Assembly (NCBI RefSeq): GCF_030269925.1 | Contig: NC_085108.1 | Span: 6,634,001 to 6,698,000, forward strand | Length of the DNA stretch: 64,000 bases | Origin: Bombyx mori | Taxonomy: Eukaryota > Arthropoda > Insecta > Lepidoptera > Bombycidae | Direction of reading: 5' to 3' | Part shown: positions 54,380 through 64,000 of the stretch, one piece after another | Layout: the number at the start of each line of letters is the position of its first letter | How positions within the stretch are numbered: position 1 is the first letter of the stretch | Made by a program: the position numbers and the translations under genes | Notes under the pieces: generated by a model | Databases searched by the model: none | Told to the model about the DNA's origin: nothing | Seen by the model: only the letters and a program-made list of their open reading frames with translations

Positions 54380-54835
54380 TTTTTTCATTATTATTTAGAT
54401 GGGTGGACGATCTCACAGCCCACCTGGTGTTAAGTGGTCACTAGAGCCCATAGATGTCTACAACGTAAATGCGTCACCCACCTTTAGATATAAGTTCTAA
54501 GGTCTCAGTATAATTACAACGTCTACCCCACCCTTCAAGCCGAAACGCATTGCTGCTTCACGGCAGAAATTGAACACTCAGACTCAGCCCACTGAGTTTC
54601 TCGCCGGATCTTCTCAGTGGGTCGCGTTTCCGATCCGGTAGTAGATTCTGCGAAGCATGGCTCTTGCTAGGGTTCGTGTTAGCAACGTCGTCAGGTTTGA
54701 GCCCCGTGAGCTCACCTACTAGTTAAGGGTCCGCTGAAATAGCCTCTCAAGCTTAGGTAGGAAAAGGCAGAAATAGGCGGGGTGGTGGTACCTACCCGTG
54801 CGGATTCACAAGAGGTCTTACCACCAGTAATTACG
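54380..54835 (-). mobile_element. Bm1-type SINE split by a LINE tail
   Basis: Reverse SINE body 54385-54570 and 54775-54835. GGCAGAAAT occurs at both junctions (54562-54570, 54766-54774). Confidence 0.87.
54571..54765 (+). mobile_element. Jockey-type LINE lineage A, 3' UTR tail inside a SINE
   Basis: CAGCCCACTGAGTTTCTCGC through the lineage A 3' UTR and a short A-run. Confidence 0.85.
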
Positions 54836-55757
54836 AATTATTTCATTGATATTTCGCGAAGTAACTAAATACTTTATTGCAACAAAAACACAACGTTATA
54901 CACACACAGCGACCTGAAATAATCGCTCATTTAATTTTAGTTGGAACCGCAACACCCTTAGATCATAAGTCTTTTCTCGTGACACATATAATTGGCTCCT
55001 AATTAGCGGGGCTCGGTTCGTCCATCACGCGCAGATTAATTAAAATCTAAATGATCCTTAAAGATATTTTTGACGGGGCCACAACATAAATAATACTGGA
55101 TTCCAGTGAACTGCTTACTAGGAATATTAATTAATTATTGTTGGAAAATTGGACAGGGAACTGTGGATGAGATCTGAGCAGACTGTATTAGTGTGTGATT
55201 TGTGCAAACCAGAGTTAGATGTGTTTGATAAAATCCGATGATTAATGGAAGCGAATGTCTTCGGAACTAGAGGAAATTTTATCAATTCTATCGGTCTTAC
55301 GGTAGGGTATGTCTACTTTACGTATTGCTCTTTTTGCTGTAATAATATATGTATTTACTTTTCGAATTCTCAATCAAATTATTCTGAAGGCTAATTTATT
55401 TTATTTTTTTTATTTTTTTTATTTAGATCAGATTTTGCATCCATATTACACTCATGAACATTTCATTTATACTAGAATTAAATAAAAACAATAACTACAA
55501 TCTCGGACTAAAACAAAATCAACAATAATAATAATTAAAACAAAAAATCAAATAATAATAATAATAAAACACAAAATCAAAATTTACATCAAAACTATCT
55601 TAACCTAAAGGCTGGTTTGGATCCAGAGTGCTCAACATGCACACATGTCCAGTGTTGCATTATTGGGCAGTCCAGATCCATTCGTGAGGCGATCAGCCGT
55701 AGGTAGCTGTTGCAACTGATAATTAGTTTCTTATAAAAAAAAAACGTATAGAAGACA
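54836..55757. other. Downstream flank, no gene seen
   Basis: AT-rich with (AAT)n-like runs near 55540-55570. No recognised repeat or ORF with a domain. Confidence 0.4.
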
Positions 55758-56130
55758 AAACTACATACCCGATCCTGTAGACCGAATGGTAAACCGTCGA
55801 CGTCGCCCAAAGCACGTCATTACGGATCCTCCTGATCCATTAACGGTGCTTTTAGGCACCACAAGCACCGGTCACCGTCCTCGCCGAACCCGTCGCTTGC
55901 GACGAAGGGCTCGACGAGCGAATTAACCCACAGACACAGCCCACTGAGTTTCTCGCCAGATCTTCTCAGTGGGTCGCGTTTCCGATCCGGTGTTAGATTC
56001 TACGAAGCACTGCTCTTGCTAGGGTCAGTGTTAGCAACTCTCCGGTTAGAGCCCCGTGAGCTCGCCTACACACGTTAGGGTAAGCTGACATAGCCTCTCA
56101 AGGCTATCAGCATAGGTAGGAAAAAAAAAA
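55758..56130 (+). mobile_element. Jockey-type LINE lineage A, C-terminal coding remnant and 3' UTR
   Basis: Codes for YIPDPVDRMVN then RRRRPKHVITDPPDPLTVLL to a stop at 55924, aligned with the end of the ORF at 11341. 3' UTR and A-run follow. Confidence 0.83.
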
Positions 56131-56139
56131 CATAGATAT

Positions 56140-56330
56140 AAACATTTTCCACCGAGTTTGTCGCTAGATCTTCTCGGTGGGTCGCGATTCCGATCCGGTA
56201 GTAGATTCTGCGAAGCACTGCTCTTGCTGGGGCTAGTGTTGGCTAATTCTCTCAGGTTGAGCCCGTGAGCTCATCTACCCGTACGTGAGTTAGAATAGCC
56301 CCTTAGGTTACTGACGATTAGGTAAAAAAA
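56140..56330 (+). mobile_element. Diverged Jockey-type LINE 3' UTR tail
   Basis: CACCGAGTTTGTCGCTAGATC and GCGAAGCACTGCTCTTGCTG, ending in an A-run. Follows the previous tail in the same orientation. Confidence 0.72.
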
Positions 56331-56403
56331 AAGACCAACCCCTCTCTTCCCGGGCTAAAGTATCCAAAGTGTAAATAGTCTGATGTTTGCCAATCTATAC
56401 TTA

Positions 56404-56820
56404 TCTATACTAATATTACAAAGCTGAAGAGTTTGTTTGTTTGAACGGGCTAATCTCAGGAACTAATGGTCCGATTTGAACAATTATTTCAGTGTTAGAT
56501 AGCCCATTTATGGAGGAAGGCTATATATCACGCTAAGACCAATGCAGGCAGAGCACCAATAAAGAATGTTTCAAAATCGGGGTTATTTTTACGTTTTGAG
56601 AGCTTCCGCTGCGTGCGCTGCAGAAACGGTCAAAGTTTCGCCAAAATAATGTACAACAGAATTGTTCCCCTTTAAAAGATCTAAAAAAAAGTCCGCGACA
56701 GCATATGTCTATATGTTAAGGTTGGCTCACTATAACATTTTTATGCTAACCAAATTTGTTCTAAAATAAAGCATTATGTGTGAACTATTCCACGCGGACG
56801 AAGTCGCGGGCAAAAGCTAG
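56404..56820 (+). mobile_element. Helitron-like repeat family B1
   Basis: A/TCTATACTAATATTACAAAG start; 3' hairpin GCGGACGAAGTCGCG; end AAAAGCTAG followed by T. Classical Helitron termini without coding capacity. Confidence 0.8.
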
Positions 56821-57051
56821 TCTTTGATATAGGACGGAAATGTAAAAAAGATTATGCCTCGATATGGACATATGTACATATAATTTCTATTCTATTTTGT
56901 CAGCCCACAGACGTCCACTGCTGGACATAGACCTCTCCCAAGCTACAAGATAATATTAAAGATAAATATAATAGTTGATAGATAATTTTCAGTTTTCGCT
57001 ATACGTGCACACAATTACTTTTAAGGTTGAATCTGGCGCTTTTAACTATTA

Positions 57052-57480
57052 CTAGAGAGGTCCCGCAGTAGTCGAAATTCGACTATAATTAATTGGAATT
57101 GTAAGTTTGTACACTATTATGATTGTATTTTATACTTCTATAATCACAAATTTCGCCAATTATATAATAATTTATTTCACACTGTAAAAAATATTAACAA
57201 CAATATTTATTCTATTCTCAATTTGACAACAGACGCCAAAAACAAAAGTTTGTCAATAAATAGTATGCATGCGTGTGTGCGTCAAATACACGGTATGTAG
57301 TGTGTGTAATGTTTTCTTTATTGATTTAATGTATCTTTTATGCATTATTTTGAAAAAATATTAGCATTGTGCACTTCTTCTCTATATTCTCTATAAGTGT
57401 GCAAACTTTCACACTCCTCCGTCCGCGCAATTTTCGTAAAAAGGGATACAAAGTTTTTGTTCCACGTATTAATATATAGA
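57052..57480 (-). mobile_element. Helitron-like repeat family A, copy 11
   Basis: CTAG at 57052, palindrome TAGTCGAAATTCGACTA, terminus TATATAGA at 57480 followed by T. Confidence 0.83.
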
Positions 57481-57485
57481 TAATT

Positions 57486-57775
57486 TTATTTCCGACGTTT
57501 TAAATACTTCACAGTTCCCGTGGTCATGGATCTTCTTTTTTTTTTCTCCAACCTTATCCCACTAGTGGGGTCGGCACAGCTAACTTTTCTATTCCATTCT
57601 CTTCTATCAGCCGTCATCTCAACCCTCACTCTTCTCTCTCTCATATCGTCATTCACACACTCCATCCATGTCTTCTTCGGTCGACCTCTTCCCCCTCTGC
57701 CTTGCACTACCATTTCCATACATCTCCGTACATCTCCATACATCTTACATTTACAGAACAAGATTACAGTTAAGG
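57486..57775 (-). pseudogene. LINE-like ORF C-terminal remnant
   Basis: Minus frame encodes VVQGRGGRGRPKKTWMECV and MTADRREWNRKV, the end of a lepidopteran LINE ORF2 (RTE-like). Starts at the end of a Helitron-like copy. A + strand relative is 59388-59585. Confidence 0.6.
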
Positions 57776-58050
57776 AATTTGCATTAATAATTTAAATAAC
57801 TTGATGCATTTTGTCGGCGTAATATTTGCCTTTTAAGCCAATAAAGCGGATTTAAAAGTTTCCTCTGACCGCGCACCGAAGAGCTTAAAAATAGTGCTTC
57901 TATAAATATTACGAGAGCTTTTACTTGACGAATGTTTTGTGCTGAAGGATTTACTAACAAGTGTACGTCAGCGAGATGGTTTTAAATCGATGAGTAGCTT
58001 GCGGGCGCGGTTTCTCTCGCTTTCGATAAAAATATTTTTTTTATATTGCA

Positions 58051-58477
58051 TCTATACTAATATTACAAAGAGGAAAGATTTGTTTGTTTGTATTGAATAC
58101 AAACTATTGAATTGATTTGAAAAATTCTTTCACTGTTTGGAAGCTACACTATTCCCGAGTGACATAGACTATAATATTTTTCGAAATTTTTTTAGGTATC
58201 CTTACTAAAACTCCAATAATGTAACCCAAGATGTAAAAAAATTACCTAAAATATTATTTATATCGCGTGCCCCGCGAAAACTATTGATGATAGAATAAAA
58301 TCATGTACTACGACTTTGTAGAAAAAATTGTTATTTACAAAAAAGGTCGTGACAGCATATGTCTAACTATTATAGTTATGCCGCAATAAGTGTTCTTTTA
58401 TTTAAAAAAATAAAACAACGTCAAATATCGTTGATATTTTTGTTAAAGACCCGAGCGGAGCCGGAGCGGGCCGCTTA
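58051..58477 (+). mobile_element. Helitron-like repeat family B2, copy 3
   Basis: A/TCTATACTAATATTACAAAG start (shared with family B1), body as in 35771-36192 reversed, GC-rich end GAGCCGGAGCGGGCCGCTTA. Confidence 0.7.
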
Positions 58478-58479
58478 TA

Positions 58480-58625
58480 TAAAATAAAATAAAAACAACC
58501 TTATTTCCTTATCCTTAACGTTCATTTCAAATGTGTGGTATTTATTTTTTAATGTTTAGTTAGTTATTAATGCTTATTGTCTAAATGTTAGTAAGAGTTA
58601 GTTTTTGTTATTGGATATGGACCCC
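58480..58625 (-). mobile_element. LINE 3' UTR fragment (same as 17916-18149)
   Basis: TTATTTCCTTATCC..., TTAGTTAGTTATTAATGC and TTGGATATGGACCCCTC match the LINE tail at 17990-18120 in reverse. Confidence 0.65.
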
Positions 58626-58789
58626 TCATATTTTATTTATTTTATTTTATTTATTGGGTACCAACATTTTATACATCAGCACAGAACATTACAGGTATCA
58701 TAAACATTGATTTCACACTAAATGCTAACACAATTACAGGTACCGACTGCATGCACTGAAAAAAAAAGCGGTTCATTATATAAAAAATT

Positions 58790-59119
58790 TCAGAGGTGTC
58801 AAGGGACACCCGGATGGAACGAAGTTCCTTTCGATTAATTAGTGAAAGAATTGTAATTTTTTTTTAAAGTTATAATAATAAATTACGGCATTATGAAGAA
58901 GAAAAAAACAATACTATGAACTAAATTACTATTGTTGAAACGCTATCTCGAGAAACTGTACTCATTACGCGGACCAATCGGATACGAGCAATGTCACGCG
59001 ATAAGCGCCTACACGTTGATTGGTCAGAATGACGGATATAAAAAGTGTCGTGACAACTTTTCGTAAGAATTTTTTCCGTCTAGCCCCCTTTCACAAAGCG
59101 CGATAAGGAACTTCGTTCC
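58790..59119. mobile_element. Short-TIR element family F, copy 2
   Basis: Hairpin GGTGTC/GACACC at 58794-58809, then inverted termini GGAACGAAGTTCCTT (58815-58829) and AAGGAACTTCGTTCC (59105-59119). No ORF. Confidence 0.68.
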
Positions 59120-59387
59120 AAAAAAAAAAAAACAAAAAAAAACTATATATAACATTAAATGAAGACCTTACATTATTACACATTTACTACCAAATACGCT
59201 ATTACTTAATTGCGTAAAAGTTCATTCAGCAAGCTTGTAGACTTCTCGTCTAATATTGCATATAAGTTACAGTAATTTTCAGAGGAAGTGTGAAAGTAGC
59301 CTCGGTAATTAACAAATGAAAGAGCGGACGGTTAGTGGTATGGAGATGTGATGCGTAGAGAGAAGATGCATGTGACTTTTTTTTTTT

Positions 59388-59585
59388 TTTTGGAGATGTA
59401 TGGAAATGGTAGTGCAAGGTAGAGGGGGAAGAGGTCGACCGAAGAAGACATGGATGGAGTGTGTGAATGACGATATGAGAGAGACAGGAGTGAGTATTGA
59501 GATGACGGCTGATAGAAGAGAATGGAATAGAAAAATTAGCTGTACCGACCCCACCTAGTGGGATAAGGTGGGGAAAAAGAAGAAG
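59388..59585 (+). pseudogene. LINE-like ORF C-terminal remnant, second copy
   Basis: + strand frame reads VQGRGGRGRPKKTWMECVND, matching 57486-57775. Ends after CCCACCTAGTGGGATAAGG with an A-rich tail. Confidence 0.6.
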
Positions 59586-59610
59586 ATATAAGTTTCAGTA
59601 ATTTCCAAAA

Positions 59611-59830
59611 AAAAAATGTATTGCCCTTGTAGGCAGACGAGTATACGGCCCACTTGATAGTGAGTGGTTACCGTCGCCCATGGACTTCAGCAATGCCAGG
59701 GGCGGAGCCAAGCCGCTGCCTACCATTAAGTATGCTCCGCAAGACTCGTTTGAAGCAGGACAAGTCATAGCGCTCGGGAAACACCGTGGAGGGGAGCTCA
59801 TTCCAAAGACGGCTTCACGGCACAAATAGT
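59611..59830 (-). mobile_element. LINE 3' end (same family as 20515-20940)
   Basis: Reverse of the tail at 20850-20935, plus codons for the ...LPSTVFPER-type end. Diverged and 5'-truncated. Confidence 0.65.
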
Positions 59831-59879
59831 CAGGCTGAAAACAGTACCTAACTCTTAACAAATCATAAAACTATTCGAA

Positions 59880-60271
59880 CTAGAGGTCCCGCAGTAGTCG
59901 AAATTCGACTATAATTAATTGGAATTGTAAGTTTGTACACTATTATGATTGTATTTTATACTTCTATAATCACAAATTTGGCCAAGACTACACTATAAAA
60001 AATATTAACAAAGACAAACAATATTTAATCTCAATTTGACAACAGACGTCAAGAACAAAAGTTTGACAATAAATAAATAGTATGCATGTAGTGTGTGTAA
60101 TGTTTTCTTTATTGATTTAATGTATCTTTTATGCATTATTTAAAAAAAATATTAGCATTGTGCATTTCTTCTCTATATTCTGTATAAGTGTGGAAAATTT
60201 CATACTCCTCCGTCCGCCCAATTTTCGTAAAAAGGGATACAAAGTTTTTGCTTCACGTATTAATATACAGA
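59880..60271 (-). mobile_element. Helitron-like repeat family A, copy 12
   Basis: CTAG at 59880-59883, palindrome, terminus TATACAGA followed by T. Short deletion near the GCATG block. Confidence 0.82.
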
Positions 60272-60511
60272 TATAAAATGCGGACGTGCTATATTTTGTT
60301 ATTCGTAGCGAACGTTACGACTGGCTCCGTTTTGTTCGGTTGACAGGAGCTGTCGATGTAGTTAATTAGAAATGATTTATAATGTCTTTGTGTCTATTTC
60401 GTTTTAATTTAGCGGTTTCATGAACAAATTATGCGTTCATTTCTACGAGGTTGAGACGAGAAACGAGCCGGTAGTTGGGTCGTTTTCGAATTTGGGGCCA
60501 AAAGCGAGTTA

Positions 60512-60934
60512 TCTATATATTGATACGTGAAGAAAAACTTTGTATCCCTTTTTACGAAAATTGCGCGGACGGAGGAGTATGAAATTTTCCTCATTTATAG
60601 AGAATATAGAGAAGAAGTGCACAATGCTAATATTTTTTTTTAAATAATGCATAAAAGATACAATAAATCAATAAAGAAAACATTACACACACTACATACC
60701 ATGTATTTGACGCACACACGCATGCATACTATTTATTTATTGTCAAAATTTTGTTCCTGACGTCTGTTGTCAAATTGAGAATAGATTAAATATGGTTTGT
60801 CTTTGTTAATATTTTTTATAGTGTAGTCTTGGCGAAATTAGTGATTATAGAAGTATAAAATACAATCATAATAGTGTACAAACTTACAATTCCAATTAAT
60901 TGTAGTCGAATTGCGACTACTGCGGGACCTCTAG
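60512..60934 (+). mobile_element. Helitron-like repeat family A, copy 13
   Basis: A/TCTATATATTGATACGTG start, palindrome with one change (TAGTCGAATTGCGACTA), end GACCTCTAG/T. Confidence 0.84.
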
Positions 60935-60978
60935 TTTGATTTAATTCTCTCTAACCTTAACGTAGTTGTCGTTTTGAA

Positions 60979-61422
60979 GTCGTCGTGGCCTAAAGGATAA
61001 GACGTCCGGTGCATTCGTGTTGAAGCGATACAACGGTGTTCGAATCCCGCAGGCGGGTACCGATTTTTCTAATGAAATACGTACTCAACAAATGTTCACG
61101 ATTGACTTCCACGGTGAAGGAATAGCATCGTGTAACAAAAATCAAACCCGCAAAATTATAACTTTGCTTAATTGCCGGTGGTAGGACCTGTTGTGAATCC
61201 GCACGGGTAGGTACTACCACCCCGCCTATTTCTGCCGTGAAGCAGTAATGCGTTTCGGTTGAAGGGCGCGGCAGCCGTTGTAACTATACTTGAGATCTTA
61301 GAACTTATATCTCAAGGTGGGTGGCGCATTTACGTCGTAGATGTCTATGGGCTCCAGTAACCACTTATCACCAGGTGGGCTTTGAGCTCATCCACTCATG
61401 TAAGCAATAAAAAATAAAAAAA
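60979..61422 (+). mobile_element. Bm1-type SINE, full length
   Basis: Head GTCGTCGTGGCCTAAAGGAT to an A-rich tail; changed B box (CGGTGTTCGAATCCC kept). Confidence 0.89.
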
Positions 61423-61467
61423 ATAGTTTAATTTTCTCTAACCTTAACGTTACCGTAATTATAAGTA

Positions 61468-61888
61468 CTAGAGGTCCCGCGGTAGTCGAAATTCGACTAT
61501 AATTAATTGGAATTGTAAGTTTGTACACTATTATGATTGTATTTTATACTTCTATAATCACAAATTTCGCTAAGACTACAACTATAAAAAAATATTAATA
61601 AAGACAAACAATATTTATTCTATTCTCAATTTGACAACAGACGTCAAGAACAAAAGCTTGTCAATAAATAATATGCATGCGTGTGTGCGTCAAATACACG
61701 GTATGTAGTGTGTGTAATGTTTTCTTTATTGATTTAATGTATCTTCTATGCATTATTTACAAAAAATATTATCATTGTGTACTTCTTCTTTATATTCTCT
61801 ATAAGTGTGGAAAATTTCATACTCCTCCGTCCTCGCAATTTTCGTAAAAAGGGATACAAAGTTTTTGCTTCACGTATTAATATATAGA
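61468..61888 (-). mobile_element. Helitron-like repeat family A, copy 14
   Basis: CTAG at 61468-61471, palindrome TAGTCGAAATTCGACTA, terminus TATATAGA at 61888. Confidence 0.82.
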
Positions 61889-62346
61889 CAATAAATTCGT
61901 TGTCATGACCACAGGCAGGTCCTGTAACTATATATTCGTAAACACTGTTAAATTAAGAGTTATAATATATTAAAAAACAATCCCAAATCTCATTCGTATC
62001 ACTGTTTCGATCTTCAAATTCTAAATTGTTTGCTATTTTTCCAGTAACGCGTGTTGAAATTCGGCAATTTCATTTAATCAGTATATAATACAATAATAAA
62101 GGAAAACTAACTGGATGTTAGAACATTATTAAAAACAAAAGAAGTACGATTTTTAAGCTTTTTAAAAAAGTTCCTATTTAAATTGTCATCCGTGTTGGCG
62201 TTATCAAATGCGTAAAATGAAAATTATAAATGAATAATGTAGCAACAAAATGTAGGCATAATTGTAATAAGGTCTATTTTACTTATTATCAGCTAATTTT
62301 ACAACGTGCTTACAAAGGATATTCGGATAGATACCGACATATTGTA
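61889..62346. other. Downstream flank, no gene seen
   Basis: AT-rich; no recognised repeat or ORF. Confidence 0.4.
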
Positions 62347-62893
62347 ATTTCCTACCTAAGCCTTAGATAGATAGCTTTAAGAGGTTATTTCAGCGTAACC
62401 TTAACTAGTAGGTGAGCTCACCGGGCTCAAACCTGGAGACATTGCTAACACGAATCCATGCAAGAGCCGTGCTTCGCAGAATCTACCACCGGATTGGAAA
62501 CGCGACCCACTGAGAAGATCCAGCGAGAAAGTCAGTGGGCTGTGTCTGTAGGTTAATTTACTCGTCGAGCCCTTCGACGAGAACGATGACCGGTGCTTGA
62601 GGTACCTAAAAGCATCGTTAGTGGATCGGGAGGATCCGAAATGACGTGCTTTGGGCGACGTCGACTGCTTTCCATTCTGTCCGCAGGATCGGGAATGTAG
62701 TTACCGGCGGCCACGATGAGAGGGTTCTCGTGTCGTGCCGCTTTATCGAATTGGCGCATTGACGCCGACTGTAGATACTTACTGATGGACTCTAGGTCTA
62801 GGTCATCGTACAGGTCGACGTTCCTGACGAACCACGTGGCTCCGACGGCTGTCCTGCAAAAACGGGATTGAATGACTTGGAATGGTTTTAAGT
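62347..62893 (-). mobile_element. Jockey-type LINE lineage A, 5'-truncated, diverged
   Basis: 3' UTR 62347-62552 and coding remnant 62553-62893 (minus frame QFDKAARHENPLIVAAGN...). A deletion near the C-terminus removes the LRRRAR repeat and a frame change breaks the upstream part. No clear A-tail. Confidence 0.8.
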
Positions 62894-63440
62894 TGTATCC
62901 TTTTTATCAATTCGTATGTACCGATTTACCGATTAGGTTTTCGCGAATAAAGAAATCTTTAGCCGCGAATATAGGAATTGAGTCGCTTTTTTTTTAATTC
63001 GCTAATATTTAAACGGGAATGGAGGAAGCGCGATTAAGGAACTTTACTATAGGTACTAGTGTACTACCATTACTAAAACCGCTTAACGTCACAACGGGCT
63101 GCGTGCTCATTCAATGAATTACGCAATAAAAAAATTGTTCAATACAAATAACAGTCACTTTACATCTCGACCTATGCTCATGGTTTATGCTCACGAACGC
63201 CATCGCAAACACGAGTATTTTGAGTATAAATTAGTAATAATTTCCGTTTTTGTCTGAGGTACCCGTGTTGTTCGACTGAAGCCCTAATGAAAATCAGGTC
63301 GAATACACCTCAAATGTTGTTTCCGGTTCGCGGTGCTGGAAATGTTCTAATTAAAACAACTTTTACAGTTTAAATGTCGCCTTTTTTTATGTGCAATTTT
63401 CGGCGGCCATCATCAAAGAAATCGTGATTTAATTATAAAA
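62894..63440. other. Downstream flank; SINE tail remnant and CGGCCAT motif
   Basis: A short Bm1-like tail remnant lies at about 63085-63130. CGGCCATCAT is at 63404-63413. No gene. Confidence 0.4.
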
Positions 63441-63876
63441 TCTATAAATTAATACATGAAGCAACAACTTTGTACCAATTTTTACCAAAATTGCGCGGAC
63501 GGACGAGTATGAAATTTCCCACACTTATAGAGAATATAGAGAAGAAGTGCAGAATGTTAATACTTTTCTTAAATTATGCATAAAAAATACATTAAATCAA
63601 TAAAAAAACATTACACACCTACCATGTATTTGACACACACACATATAATTTAAATACCTACTCTTTGTTTATTGTCACACTTTTGTTATTGTTTAAAGTC
63701 CGTGGTCAAATTGAGAATAGATTAATATTGTTTGTCTTTAATATTATTTGTTTATAGTGTAGCTTCGGCGAAATCTGTTATTATAGAAGTCTTTGACAAT
63801 AGAACCCTAATAATGTTCGAACTTATCATTTAAATTAATAATTATGGTCGAATTTCGACCGCTGTGCTACCAATAG
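63441..63876 (+). mobile_element. Helitron-like repeat family A, copy 15 (old subfamily)
   Basis: A/TCTATAAATTAATACATG start, palindrome GGTCGAATTTCGACC, end ATAG (from CTAG) followed by T. It shares the CACACACACATATA block with copies 1, 2 and 5. Confidence 0.78.
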
Positions 63877-64000
63877 TTTGTTTTAATTGGCTCGAGAAAA
63901 CTGAAGAAAATACTGTCGTTCTTTTGTTTGGCTCTATGGCTGAGGGCTAACAATTGGATATCGGCTGGAACTATGTCGATGCGTTTTTCCAGGAGTCCAA

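Overview
The window is lepidopteran nuclear DNA, almost certainly Bombyx (silkworm). It contains the homeobox gene engrailed (en) on the + strand. The three coding exons (5701-6496, 44513-44604, 45223-45453) join with consensus GT/AG junctions and compatible phases into a 372-residue protein. That protein has the Engrailed hallmarks: an EH1 Groucho-binding motif, an EH2 WPAWVY motif, and a homeodomain interrupted by an intron after its 17th residue, followed by a conserved tail. The genus call rests on the En protein and on many copies of a Bm1-type tRNA-derived SINE.

Layout. 1-5.4 kb is upstream flank carrying SINEs, Helitron-like repeats and LINE tails. 5.4-6.5 kb is the GC-rich 5' leader (three short upstream ORFs) and exon 1. 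6.5-44.5 kb is a 38-kb first intron, much of it transposons. It includes a nested stack at 10.9-15.2 kb (a Jockey-type LINE and a non-autonomous LTR element, both inside one Helitron-like repeat). It also includes an RTE-type LINE inside another Helitron-like repeat (29.1-30.4 kb) and a full-length, open R1-clade LINE on the opposite strand (36.9-43.7 kb). Intron 2 is 618 bp and holds a SINE whose head and tail lie in opposite orientations. 45.45-64 kb is downstream flank, again rich in repeats, with one small minus-strand ORF of unknown status near the en 3' end.

Repeat families recognised by internal comparison: (a) about 23 Bm1-type SINE copies or fragments; (b) 15 copies of a ~420-bp Helitron-like repeat with TC...CTAG termini, A^T flanks and a 17-bp terminal palindrome; (c) three further CTAG-terminated Helitron-like families; (d) two related Jockey-type LINE lineages, mostly 3' tails; (e) RTE-type and other LINE tails; (f) a long-armed fold-back element; (g) a short-TIR element with a flanking hairpin; (h) two ~420-bp internally deleted, RTE-like retroposons that keep a 25-codon ORF; (i) one tRNA-headed SINE resembling Metulj of other Lepidoptera. 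Target-site duplications are visible for many of these, so several insertion orders can be read directly.

The gene-regulatory content must lie in what is left. Three intronic stretches (about 15.7-17.6, 27.2-29.1 and 30.45-34.0 kb) are nearly free of recognisable repeats, and two of them contain CGGCCAT/GCCGCCAT motifs like Drosophila Pleiohomeotic sites. Nothing here is prokaryotic. The most unusual structures are the LTR element with its 16-unit palindromic tandem array, the Helitron-like family with its readable insertion rule, and the paired internally deleted retroposons.
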